From Pseudomonadota bacterium (lineage in GTDB: Bacteria; Pseudomonadota; Gammaproteobacteria; Halothiobacillales; Halothiobacillaceae), in assembly GCA_021795795.1 (NCBI GenBank), contig JAJYPA010000223.1, positions 1-12,187 of the forward strand: a stretch of 12,187 bases of DNA. The letters run 5' to 3'. Below the pieces are notes generated by a model, which saw only the letters and a list, made by a program, of their open reading frames with translations, did no database searches and was not told the DNA's origin. Positions 1-6,556 of the stretch are shown piece by piece. The position numbers were made by a program, and so were the translations under genes. Numbering within the stretch: the stretch's first letter is position 1; each line of letters begins with the position of its first letter.

Positions 1-557
1 GATGCTGGGCGCATGTCCGCCGCCACTTCTATGACGTGGAACAGCGGGGTCCCAGTCCGGTAGCCCAGAAGGCCCTGGCCTGGATCGTCAAACTCTACGC
101 CATCGAAGCGGAGATCAAGGAATCTCCACCGGATCAGAAAGTCGCCGCCCGGCAGCAGCATGCCGGCCCGCTGCTGGAAGCCTTCCATGCCTGGCTCACG
201 GAAACCCAGATGCAGGTGGCGCCGAAAAGTGGTATTGCCAAAGCGATGGCCTATGCCCTCAACCGTTGGAAAGCACTAACGCTCTACCTCGAAGAAGGAC
301 AACTCAGCATCGATAATAACCCGGTGGAGCGAGCGCTGCGGGGCGTGGCCATTGGTCGCAAGAATTTTTTATTTGTTGGAAATGATGCCGGTGGCGAGCG
401 TGCCGCGTCCTTCTACAGCATTATCGAAACGTGCAAACTCAACGGTATTGAGCCCTTCGCGTACCTCTGTGACGTGCTCGAAAAGCTCCCGACCTGGCCC
501 AATAAGCGGCTCCACGAACTCTTGCCGTGGAACTGGAAAAAATCTGCATTACCCTGA
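1..557 (+). CDS. IS66 family transposase, C-terminal part (5' end outside window)
   Basis: This is the DDE transposase of an IS66 element, which cuts and joins the element ends. The reading frame is open from the first base of the window (first full codon at 3) and encodes CWAHVRRHFYDV, a hallmark IS66 block. An in-frame GTG at 36 is therefore internal and not the true start. Downstream are a coiled or helical stretch, then the block DNNPVERALRGVAIGRKNFL, which contains the final catalytic glutamate (NNPVER), and then FVGNDAGGERAA. The C-terminal tail (KLNGIEPFAYLCDVLEKLP) is the typical short C-terminal IS66 domain. The visible part has no frameshift, so the transposase may be intact upstream. 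The accessory genes (TnpA/TnpB) would lie to the left. Confidence 0.93.
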   Translation, partial: CWAHVRRHFYDVEQRGPSPVAQKALAWIVKLYAIEAEIKESPPDQKVAARQQHAGPLLEAFHAWLTETQMQVAPKSGIAKAMAYALNRWKALTLYLEEGQLSIDNNPVERALRGVAIGRKNFLFVGNDAGGERAASFYSIIETCKLNGIEPFAYLCDVLEKLPTWPNKRLHELLPWNWKKSALP

Positions 558-597
558 TTGGCGCCAACCCGCAAGGGTGGGTTCGCTGAACGTTTAC
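1..597 (+). mobile_element. Right end of an IS66-family insertion sequence (left part outside window)
   Basis: The segment carries the C-terminal part of an IS66-type transposase followed by a short non-coding tail ending in CGTTTAC at 591-597. The reverse complement of that end reads GTAAACGTTCAGCGAACCC. This fits the GTAA-type terminal inverted repeat of IS66 elements, so I place the outer edge at 597. IS66 elements usually duplicate 8 bp of target; the 8 bases after the edge are ATCCATAT, but the left end is outside the window so this cannot be confirmed. A small hairpin (AACCC/GGGTT) lies at 566-583, between the stop codon and the edge. Confidence 0.8.
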
Positions 598-958
598 ATC
601 CATATGCCCTATATAAGAGCGGAAGCAGAATGCGCGATACGCAACCCGTAAATCCTATTATGAATGTACCACTACATGAATCCATTTGCTGTATCTCTTG
701 GCCCATTCCTTCACGCCCAATCCCGACTGTTTGCGCAGACGAATGACCATTCTGTTGGTTCCCTTGCGGTAATGACCTTGGTTCAAAGTCCTCCTCTCGG
801 AGCAGAACGATCATTGTACGCAATTTCTTCAGCCCGATTGACAGAGCTGTTGGGCCACATGGCCGATATATGCACACTCTTATTTTAGACAGCAACTACA
901 TCACGCTGATTCACCTATTGATGACTGTCATCTTTTTGTTTTCGTCCGCTGATGTACA
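598..958. other. Non-coding stretch right of IS66, nothing recognised
   Basis: About 360 bases without a convincing gene. Open frames exist on both strands, but the longest (minus strand, 413-895) runs through the transposase gene in antisense and has no good ribosome binding site or family features. I see no tRNA, repeat array or clear terminator. It may be decayed sequence flanking the insertion. Confidence 0.5.
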
Positions 959-1240
959 ATGCCCCCCATATCCACTCATGAAGATGATCCCCTTCAACGC
1001 CGCCGGAAGCAAGTCCGCCTTACCCAACGAAGACATCGCGCACGTTTGACAGATATGGTCACGGACGCAGGTTGATCTATTTATATCGCCTAAACCCTTG
1101 CACGGCTTGATGCTCTGGTCCATTTATGGGGCGTGGAACGTCAAGAAGAGGTAGAGGAGCTGCTTGGTTCCGTCCGTATTGACAGGATAAGTAATCGCAT
1201 ATTTTCTTCCAACCCTTATAAAAAACGGATTTTAGCGTAA
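959..1240 (+). pseudogene. Decayed small basic-protein gene with two in-frame stops
   Basis: From ATG at 959 a frame reads through 38 codons, meets TGA at 1073 and TAA at 1091, then stays open in the same frame to TAA at 1238. The first part is strongly basic (QRRRKQVRLTQRRHRARL). The part after the stops (LARLDALVHLWGVERQEEVEELL split by turns) has the heptad-like hydrophobic pattern of a ribbon-helix-helix or similar short DNA-binding fold. Both halves look protein-like in one frame, so I read this as a gene broken by a short degenerate stretch at 1064-1093. I cannot name the family. An alternative is two chance open stretches. Confidence 0.4.
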
Positions 1241-1449
1241 ATCATAACAACGCCATAAGCACCGTGCTGTTTCGCAAAACGTTGACCACATGAAAAACGT
1301 CTACAAATGTTTCGTACAGACAAAAATGTGGGTTATAGTATATAAGTAATCAGGAAGAGGTTCTTCGTGTTTTCAGTCGAACGGTGTTTTTATTTGTCAT
1401 TATATTGACTGCAATTGGCATGTCCCATTAATTTGCAGAGGAAATTGAT
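1241..1449. other. AT-rich upstream region of the 146-residue gene
   Basis: No gene seen. It has AT-rich sequence with possible -10 elements (TATAGT/TATATA near 1336-1343) but no confident -35. A short direct repeat, AAACGTNNAC, occurs twice about 19 bp apart (near 1278 and 1297). It ends with the GAGGA ribosome binding site (1438-1442) of the next gene. Confidence 0.35.
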
Positions 1450-1890
1450 ATGTTAAACGAAAGTAAAGATGTATACCCGACCGCATTTAGTGCCTTATTG
1501 TTGCGTTTGTACATGGTTGAAACTGGTAGACAAGGAGAGTTTGACCCACTGCGTCTGATTGAATGGTGGACGGAAAAATTGGAGAATCCGGATGAGGGCG
1601 ATGCTTGGCTTAGCCGCAGCATGTGGCGTCTGTATTCGCGCCATATCCACGCCTTGATATCTGCTAACTTTCCATGCCTTTCTGAAGCTTCTGGCCACGA
1701 CCTTGGAATCGAAACGCAGTTGATTTCAAAACCCGAGATCATGACTCATCCGAATGGAATTGTGTCAGAATATTGGTCAGTGGAAGCATATGCGCGATCA
1801 CTGCCTCCCTTTGGATTTGAGACCTGGCAGCGTCCCCTGAAACTCACACGTTTTTATACCTGTGATCCGGATGAATTAGATCTCGACTAA
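1450..1890 (+). CDS. Hypothetical protein, 146 aa, tryptophan-rich
   Basis: I do not recognise this family. The ATG at 1450 sits 7 bases behind GAGGA, a good ribosome binding site. The protein is 146 residues, soluble-looking, with no signal peptide or membrane segment. It has a helical N-terminal half (LRLIEWWTEKLE, then WLSRSMWRLYSRHIHALIS) and a second half with EYWSVEAYARSLPPFGFETW. It is unusually rich in Trp and aromatic residues and ends in an acidic tail (DPDELDLD). It stands alone: the broken gene lies upstream and the convergent transfer operon begins 196 bases downstream. A strong hairpin follows the stop codon. Opposite-strand frames over the same bases look like shadows. Its orientation and position suggest plasmid or island cargo, but no function can be given. 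Confidence 0.65.
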   Translation: MLNESKDVYPTAFSALLLRLYMVETGRQGEFDPLRLIEWWTEKLENPDEGDAWLSRSMWRLYSRHIHALISANFPCLSEASGHDLGIETQLISKPEIMTHPNGIVSEYWSVEAYARSLPPFGFETWQRPLKLTRFYTCDPDELDLD

Positions 1891-1919
1891 GACAAGGAAT
1901 TGTTGAGCGCCAATTATCT

Positions 1920-1956
1920 TGGCCGGTAACTCCTGTGGCCGGGCAGGAACCGGCCA
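1920..1956. repeat. Strong two-level hairpin after the 146-aa gene
   Basis: TGGCCGGT (1920-1927) and ACCGGCCA (1949-1956) form an 8-bp perfect GC-rich stem. Inside it TCCTG (1931-1935) pairs with CAGGA (1944-1948), leaving a small loop. A weaker outer pair, GACAA (1891-1895) with TTGTC (1957-1961), flanks it. No T-run follows on either strand, so it is not a textbook intrinsic terminator. It could still end transcription between two convergent units (the 146-aa gene and the leftward transfer operon), or be a REP-like extragenic palindrome. Confidence 0.55.
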
Positions 1957-2086
1957 TTGTCGAAGGACTTGCCGTTTCGTTTATTACGGATAATCTATAG
2001 TCGTACACTGGGGACTATAGAACTTTAATAGCTGGATGTTATGTCCATCGCAGTCAGGCAATACTCTGTCAGGCACCGTTCATGAA

Positions 2087-2851
2087 TTACTGAATTCTGC
2101 AGAGGTTAACGCCGTGTTGTGAGACCCCACATTCCAGTTTTCCAGTGTGTTGATTTACCATGATGGTCGATGGCGTAATATGATGGGTTAAGGAGAGGTA
2201 TCCATAACAAAGAGCTGCGCCTACCACGGAAGCGGCTAGCATCATCCCTAAAATAAAGGAAACGGTGATGACGCGCTGTTTCAAAACAGCATCTCGGACT
2301 GTGCTGTTCAAAAGGTCGGCACCGGTGTCGACCCATTCGTCGATTACTTTATCCCGCTTTTGAGCGATGGCCGCGTCCATATCCTTATCTACGCCCACAG
2401 TCGCGTCTTCCAGCTTTTTGATGGCCGCATTCAGCACGGTCAGTGCCGATGAGGAACCCCGATCTAGTCCATCACTAATCGCGGTTTTCAGTTTGGTCAC
2501 GTTTACGTCAAAGGCTTTATCGACATTCCTCTGGATATCACCGGCCCCTGCAATGACCGCTTTCTGTATCTTGGTCGGGATGGACGCGAGTGCTGTTTTC
2601 ATGATTTCTAACGAATAACCTGCAGCAGCGGCCCCATCAAAAGCCACACGCGCAGACAGATAAGCGCCGTACATGGGGTCGTCTGCCGATATTTTGTACT
2701 TCTGCACCCACCTGGCGAGCAGTTTATGATCGGTATCGGACAAAGACCGCTCTGCGAGATCATACCCTCGGTCACCGCTCAACGGGGTTTTGTCCATTTT
2801 GTGTATTCCTATTCCAGATGCGGGTGATTCCGACCGGCCTAATGGACCCAT
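2087..2851 (-). CDS. Membrane protein of the transfer operon (TraM/StbC position), 254 aa
   Basis: This is the third gene of a leftward operon after a DNA-binding protein and a ParA-like ATPase. Its ATG overlaps the stop of the ATPase gene (TAATG), which implies translational coupling. A second possible start is Met19 at 2797, behind AGGAAT. Residues about 40-80 hold a compact block (DPMYGAYLSARVAFDGAAAAGYS), about 85-190 are predicted long amphipathic helices or coiled coil, and about 194-221 form one transmembrane segment (VITVSFILGMMLAASVVGAA). A short C-terminal tail with two cysteines (241, 251) follows. In IncP traKLM and IncW stbABC operons the last gene also encodes a small accessory protein, so a role in transfer or plasmid positioning is likely by context. 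Family membership is inferred from position, not from a clear motif. Confidence 0.6.
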   Translation of the reverse strand: MGPLGRSESPASGIGIHKMDKTPLSGDRGYDLAERSLSDTDHKLLARWVQKYKISADDPMYGAYLSARVAFDGAAAAGYSLEIMKTALASIPTKIQKAVIAGAGDIQRNVDKAFDVNVTKLKTAISDGLDRGSSSALTVLNAAIKKLEDATVGVDKDMDAAIAQKRDKVIDEWVDTGADLLNSTVRDAVLKQRVITVSFILGMMLAASVVGAALCYGYLSLTHHITPSTIMVNQHTGKLECGVSQHGVNLCRIQ

Positions 2852-3579
2852 TAGTCACCACCATCAATGAGTGGAATCACAGCACCCACCCATGACTGCC
2901 TTAACCAGTTACGAATAGACTGACGGTCAACGACAAACAAGGGACTATCCGCCCCCGCCAAGGATGCCAAAGAGCGGTTTTTGTGTGTTTTGAGAACGCT
3001 CGCAACGCGAGACGCCAGTTCAGGAATCTCGCCAACCAATCCGCCACCTTTTATCCATGCGTTTTTGTATACCGGCTGCGTAAACCATGAAAAATCAGCA
3101 TCGTATGTACCTTCATGACGGTTCACTACTGCCATCTTGCGGTCAGCCATTTGACAGAGGAGAGACCGTGACGACATTTCTGCGCTGGCTTCCTCAACGC
3201 CAATCATCCACGCAACACATACTTCAAATCCCAAAGCTTCGGCAACTGGCAATATCAAAGTTGCATTCGTGTCGAATGCTTTTTTCCCATTGGCAGGTGC
3301 GTTGATCACCACGTTTTCGCAACCCATCTGCTCAATGTGCCTGAACAGTACGGTCATGCTGTTTTCGGCATCACGCCCAGATTTGTCCAGATCAACGCAA
3401 AAAGTGGTTACCCCTTCGACTCCTTCATAACGATTGGCTACATCCCCAGTCTCTACGTCTCCTTCTACAACTGCAACGGGTAAATTTCTGTCGAGCAGAT
3501 AATCGACGGTTAACATAGAAAAAATGCTTTTCCCAACGCCACCTTTGTCGCCATGGCTGATAATCAACTTTTTATCCAT
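2851..3579 (-). CDS. ParA-like P-loop ATPase of transfer/stability operon (TraL/StbB-like)
   Basis: This is a soluble ATPase of the ParA/MinD superfamily. The deviant Walker A motif KGGVGKS lies at residues 12-18, followed by switch-like VVEGDVETGD and a Walker B-type strand VVINAPA (about 90-96) in which Asn replaces the usual Asp. I chose ATG at 3579 over the longer frame starting at 3597 because AAGGAG sits 7 bases upstream. That gives 242 residues, close to RP4 TraL (about 240) and similar to R388 StbB. The gene lies 33 bases after the DNA-binding gene and overlaps the next gene by TAATG. In IncP and IncW plasmids the homologous position is needed for plasmid stability or for placing DNA at the transfer apparatus. 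The exact role here is inferred. It differs from true ParA partition proteins in having no ParB gene beside it. Confidence 0.78.
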   Translation of the reverse strand: MDKKLIISHGDKGGVGKSIFSMLTVDYLLDRNLPVAVVEGDVETGDVANRYEGVEGVTTFCVDLDKSGRDAENSMTVLFRHIEQMGCENVVINAPANGKKAFDTNATLILPVAEALGFEVCVAWMIGVEEASAEMSSRSLLCQMADRKMAVVNRHEGTYDADFSWFTQPVYKNAWIKGGGLVGEIPELASRVASVLKTHKNRSLASLAGADSPLFVVDRQSIRNWLRQSWVGAVIPLIDGGD

Positions 3580-3612
3580 AACGGTACTCCTTTTCATTGG
3601 ATGGTAAAAAAC

Positions 3613-3936
3613 TCATTGATTGGCAGGGTCATCAAGGTTGATGATTCCCGATTTTGATACGGGCCGGTCATGAAAATCTGTGCTACGTCCCGCACTCGTT
3701 TTTTGTTTCTTTCCCGGAACCATTAATTTACCATTTCTGATGCCTACGGCAACACGTGTAAAACATCCGGCCACGTCTTTTCCACGGCCCGTAAAGCCCA
3801 GAGCATCAGCAATATCATTCCAGGTACGCATCAGTTTTCGGGCCGCGCCAATATCTTCAAAGCGACTCAAAATGACAGACTTCATGGTGTAACGTTTGTC
3901 TGGTCCGTCGTTAATCAGCTCGGTCAATCTGTCCAT
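3613..3936 (-). CDS. Small DNA-binding accessory protein (StbA/TraK position), 107 aa
   Basis: This is the first gene of the leftward transfer operon, next to the presumed oriT. The protein is small and basic. Residues about 38-70 (TWNDIADALGF, then KDVAGCFTRVAVGIRNGKL) have the W-x2-IA-x2-LGF pattern typical of a helix-turn-helix core. The tail is rich in Lys, Arg and Ser. The start ATG at 3936 follows a purine-rich GGTAGGGGG region. By position it matches StbA of IncW plasmids and TraK of IncP plasmids, proteins that bind repeats near oriT and repress their own operon. Tandem short repeats lie within 150 bases upstream (3982-3997 and 4056-4085) and could be its binding sites. Direct homology cannot be proven by eye. 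Confidence 0.6.
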   Translation of the reverse strand: MDRLTELINDGPDKRYTMKSVILSRFEDIGAARKLMRTWNDIADALGFTGRGKDVAGCFTRVAVGIRNGKLMVPGKKQKTSAGRSTDFHDRPVSKSGIINLDDPANQ

Positions 3937-3986
3937 GGTGCCCCCTACCTTCTTGAAACCATCAGTAAAAAGATCTTGCGTTACCT

Positions 3987-4015
3987 ATTATACCTATCAA
4001 AATCTCGGTTCCGAA
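3987..4015 (-). promoter_or_regulatory. Sigma-70-type promoter of the leftward transfer operon
   Basis: On the minus strand a perfect TATAAT (3987-3992) lies 17 bases from TTCGGA (4010-4015, a weak -35). Transcription would begin near 3980, giving a leader of about 45 bases. The -10 box is embedded in two direct copies of TACCTAT (plus strand, 3982-3988 and 3991-3997), 9 bases apart, which could serve as an operator. Confidence 0.55.
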
Positions 4016-4055
4016 ACATAGAGCGCTATTTTTATGTACAAGTTCAACGTTTCCT

Positions 4056-4085
4056 TTTCATTCCGCTCCATATCCTTCCATTACC
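4056..4085. repeat. Three tandem degenerate 10-bp repeats in the presumed oriT region
   Basis: Three adjacent decamers, TTTCATTCCG (4056-4065), CTCCATATCC (4066-4075) and TTCCATTACC (4076-4085), share the pattern YTYCATNNCS. A 10-bp period places the copies on one face of the helix. This is the arrangement expected of sites for a StbA- or TraK-type accessory protein, whose gene starts 120 bases away. The copies are short and imperfect, so chance is possible. Confidence 0.4.
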
Positions 4086-4141
4086 GGTAGATGTTCCGAT
4101 AAACCATCCGCAGGTTTTCTGCCTAAGATAAGCAATTGATC

Positions 4142-4166
4142 TTACGAGTATCTCGGTATACCGTAA
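4142..4166. repeat. Hairpin with central CGGTATACCG palindrome
   Basis: TTACG-A-GTAT (4142-4151) pairs with ATACCGTAA (4158-4166), a 9-bp stem with one bulged A and a 6-base loop. It also contains the perfect 10-bp palindrome CGGTATACCG (4154-4163). It lies in the intergenic region between the divergent transfer operons. Confidence 0.5.
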
Positions 4167-4225
4167 AAATAACGTAGGTTTGTCGCATGGTTCAGTGTCT
4201 AAAAACAAGAGCGACATACACGTAT

Positions 4226-4266
4226 CGGCATGCTACTCACACACAAACCCACCTGAAAGCATGCCG
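4226..4266. repeat. 9-bp inverted repeat in the presumed oriT region
   Basis: CGGCATGCT (4226-4234) and AGCATGCCG (4258-4266) are perfect inverted copies separated by 23 bases. Each arm contains the GCATGC palindrome. It could be a binding site for relaxosome proteins or part of oriT. Confidence 0.45.
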
Positions 4267-4360
4267 TCATCATCCGTTATCTCTTGCTATGCTGGCGTCA
4301 CACAGGTTGTTCATGATGCTCTATGTCGTGAGCTTTTAGGCATTGCTACGGAAGTCGAAT

Positions 4361-4399
4361 CTCTACGAGACAATATCTGTCTGTGTTTCGTAGAGTCTA
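4361..4399. other. Candidate oriT core: 12-bp hairpin with nic-like sequence
   Basis: CTCTACGAGACA (4361-4372) pairs with TGTTTCGTAGAG (4384-4395) in a 12-bp stem with one G-T wobble and an 11-base loop. On the minus strand the left arm reads TATTGTCT (4375 to 4368), identical to the eight bases just 5' of the nic site of R388, whose relaxase TrwC is the family relative of the relaxase encoded next door. On the plus strand the hairpin is followed by GTAGAGTCTATT, also similar to R388 GTATTGTCTATA. The relaxase gene starts about 80 bases away. Which strand is nicked, and whether this hairpin or a neighbour is used, is open. Confidence 0.45.
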
Positions 4400-4415
4400 T
4401 TTCATGCTGTACAAT
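4387..4415 (+). promoter_or_regulatory. Possible promoter of the relaxase gene, overlapping the oriT hairpin
   Basis: TACAAT (4410-4415) lies 17 bases behind TTCGTA (4387-4392). The -35 is weak, and it sits in the right arm of the 12-bp hairpin. Binding of the relaxase or an accessory protein at the hairpin would therefore block this promoter, a common autoregulatory layout in transfer regions. Confidence 0.4.
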
Positions 4416-4477
4416 AATAAATGTGAATAATTTTATATGATGACCGTAATAAAAAACAAATGGGAGTAACAAAAGTC

Positions 4478-5917
4478 ATGAGCGTGAAAGAAACACACCT
4501 GAAAGGCACTCCTCAAAGTGTAATAAAATATGTTTCTGAAGAAGAAGCGCATAATGTCCGTTCTGGTGAAGACGACACCACAGGTTATTATGCTGAAAAT
4601 AGCAACGTGCAGAGCGTTTGGATGGGTAAAGGTGCCGCCGCACAAGGCTTATCCGGTCGTGTCAATAACGAGGATTTTAATCAACTACTGTGTGGTGTCA
4701 CCATGTATGGACAAGACATCAGTAAACGCGGTAACCATCAGAATGCACGGAGAATAGGGTCAGATTGGACATTTTCAGCTCCGAAAGCCGCTTCCATCCT
4801 GGCGATTGAAGACTCACGCATAAAAACGTGGATGCTTGAATCTGTACAAGAAACGATTGAAGAGTTTTATGCCAAAGAGATGGCTTATGCGAGAAAAGGG
4901 AAGGGCGGCGCGATCACTGAATTTTCCGAAAATATCGCAGCGGCTGGATTTTTGCACGAAATCGCCAGAGCCACAGATGGAATCATTGACCCGCAACTTC
5001 ATGTCCACGTTGTTGTTCCGAACATCGTGCAAAGAGCAGATGGAGAATGGGTGAGCCTGCGGAGCGATTACGGAGAAAACAACGCTAAAGTTTACGCCAT
5101 GGGTGATGCACAAGTTGCAAAGTTCATGAAAAAGATGCTGGAGCAGGGCGGTTACTATCTTGAGACCAGACTGGAGTGCGATAAAAATGACATAGAGCAC
5201 CTATCCTTTGGTGTGCAGGGTATATCCAGAGAAGCCGAGGACGCATTTTCAGCACGTAAAAAACAAATCCACGCGTATCTGCTGAAAAACGGGATTGACC
5301 CTAAAAAGGCCACACGCAAGCAGAAGGACGCTGCCGTTTTGAATACGCGGGCAGGAAAGGACAAAAATATTGACAATGTGAGCTTGAAGCGTGCGCAAAG
5401 ACTGCGTGCACATGACGCAGGCATTGATTTTGGCAGTATCCGTGACGACGCCACCAAACGTGCAGCAGAATTTCAAAGGTCTAAAATGCAAGAAAACGTT
5501 ACCGGAGAGGATGCTGTGAATGTTGCTGTCCAGCACCTGTCAGAGCATAGTGACGTTTTCTCACGGACCGCTATTTTGACAGAAGCCATTAAAGCCGGAG
5601 CTGGAAGCGTGGATATTGTGGATATCCGCAATGCCATAGAGAAACGGTCTGGTGGTTTGGTGGCGGTAGGTGAAATGGACAGGGGCGGAACAGGAAAGAA
5701 AGAGGCCCAATTCACTACGAAGACCGCCATGTTACGTGAAGCTGAGTTTTTGCGGAGAGCAGAGAGCGGTCAAGGCCAAGTAGATGTGTTGATTCAGGAT
5801 CAACCAGATATTGAGCCAACCCCAGATTTATTATTTATCATCAAAGAGAATAAAATGAAAAACCCAGAACCAGTAATGGCGAGGAAAGACAACCGGAAAT
5901 GCATTCAGCGGTATTGA
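4478..5917 (+). CDS. MobF (TrwC-type) relaxase lacking the helicase domain
   Basis: A conjugative relaxase nicks one strand at oriT and stays bound through a tyrosine. I chose ATG at 4478 (GGGAG upstream) rather than the in-frame ATG at 4460. With this start the first tyrosine is Tyr18, as in TrwC, with a second pair at Tyr37-Tyr38 (TGYYAEN). WMGKGAAAQGLSG follows. DWTFSAPKAAS (catalytic Asp96) matches the TrwC DLTFSAPKS motif. The metal ligands are His160 (FLHEIAR), His175 and His177 (DPQLHVHVVVPN). Residues to about 430 follow the TrwC domain and its connector (AVQHLSEHSDVFSRTAILTEA; FTTKTAMLREAE), but the SF1 helicase half of TrwC (about 970 aa in total) is absent. The last roughly 50 residues look unrelated. 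At 479 aa it is either truncated by rearrangement or a relaxase-only variant. It is divergent from the accessory operon across the presumed oriT. Confidence 0.85.
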   Translation: MSVKETHLKGTPQSVIKYVSEEEAHNVRSGEDDTTGYYAENSNVQSVWMGKGAAAQGLSGRVNNEDFNQLLCGVTMYGQDISKRGNHQNARRIGSDWTFSAPKAASILAIEDSRIKTWMLESVQETIEEFYAKEMAYARKGKGGAITEFSENIAAAGFLHEIARATDGIIDPQLHVHVVVPNIVQRADGEWVSLRSDYGENNAKVYAMGDAQVAKFMKKMLEQGGYYLETRLECDKNDIEHLSFGVQGISREAEDAFSARKKQIHAYLLKNGIDPKKATRKQKDAAVLNTRAGKDKNIDNVSLKRAQRLRAHDAGIDFGSIRDDATKRAAEFQRSKMQENVTGEDAVNVAVQHLSEHSDVFSRTAILTEAIKAGAGSVDIVDIRNAIEKRSGGLVAVGEMDRGGTGKKEAQFTTKTAMLREAEFLRRAESGQGQVDVLIQDQPDIEPTPDLLFIIKENKMKNPEPVMARKDNRKCIQRY

Positions 5918-6041
5918 TCTTGTGAAAGTGCGCTTTGCAGAGTATGAGCATAATCAGTTATGGACCCCGATGCAGGAATACAAGCTGAAAATGGAGTACG
6001 CGTGCAGTAGGAAGTCCAGCGACACAAACAGGAACGATTGA
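5877..6041 (+). other. Open +1 frame overlapping the relaxase 3' end, possible frameshifted remnant
   Basis: A frame open from 5877 to TGA at 6039-6041, shifted +1 relative to the relaxase gene, encodes GKTTGNAFSGIDLVKVRFAE and then an aromatic-rich stretch (NQLWTPMQEYKLKMEY). It looks more protein-like than the relaxase's own last 15 residues. It may be the continuation of a gene starting at the in-frame ATG at 5855 and broken by a one-base shift near 5880. I cannot assign a family. It may mark the junction where the relaxase lost its C-terminal half. Confidence 0.3.
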
Positions 6042-6235
6042 AGACAGATTCGGGAACGCTGAATCACGGCTTTTAGTTTTGACTCCTCGACAGATTGAGT
6101 TGCCTCCTTTTTTTGCTGGCCTACAATAGTTACAGATTCTCGGGTTAGCCGCCTTGTTTTGAGCAGCATCTTTGACTGGGCTGCTGATCAGTGTAATTCA
6201 GCTGGTGGCCCCAGTGGCGCTGTTTATACTATTCC
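6042..6235. other. Non-coding junction between relaxase and umuC remnant
   Basis: About 190 bases with no convincing gene, only a minus-strand open frame (5954-6169) with no family features. It probably marks a rearrangement boundary between plasmid-transfer DNA and the umuC remnant. Confidence 0.4.
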
Positions 6236-6540
6236 ACCTGCGATACAGGATTCTCCACGCAGATCCCAGACGTTTGCTATGCCTATTTCCTGAAGCTGCT
6301 TGCGGAACTGGCGCCGATGCCCCAGACTTCCGAAACAGGTAACTGCTTTAATATTCGGTCTCGTGCCTGTTTTGGTAAATCCTCCCACACGCCGACCCCC
6401 GCATATTCGGGCGGTTTTGTGGCGATATGGTTGGCCAGTTTGGCCAGAGTCTTGGTCGAGGCTATTCCCACACCCACGGGTAAACCCAGCCATTGCCGGA
6501 TGCGCTGGCCGTATGTCTGGTTCCCACGCCATTTTCAACC
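6236..6540 (-). pseudogene. umuC: umuC (DNA polymerase V subunit) remnant, frameshifted and internally deleted
   Basis: UmuC is the catalytic Y-family subunit of error-prone polymerase V. On the minus strand one frame (about 6530 to 6283) encodes YGQRIRQWLGLPVGVGIAST, then KTLAKLANHIATKPPEYAG and VSEVWGIG, the well-conserved middle of UmuC, ending at TAG (6283-6285). Sequence similarity then continues in a second frame (RRQFRKQLQEIGIANVWDLR), so a frameshift lies near 6310-6317. After WDLR comes RGESCIA, which in intact UmuC belongs some 20 residues further on (the RELRGEPC block). An internal deletion therefore joined the two similar LR sites. The N-terminal catalytic part with the polymerase acidic residues and the whole C-terminus are missing. 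It cannot encode an active polymerase. Confidence 0.8.
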
Positions 6541-6556
6541 ACCATTTTCTCATTGC

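Noticed and set aside
413..895. 160-aa open frame on the minus strand
   Set aside because: It runs antisense through the IS66 transposase gene and the insertion edge, with no family features or good ribosome binding site.
1903..1956. Integron attC site (GTTGAGC core plus palindrome)
   Set aside because: GTTGAGC fits one core pattern, but the partner core is missing and the order and spacing are wrong for attC.
4814..5200. 128-aa minus-strand frame inside the relaxase gene
   Set aside because: Antisense shadow; the relaxase frame has all the catalytic motifs.
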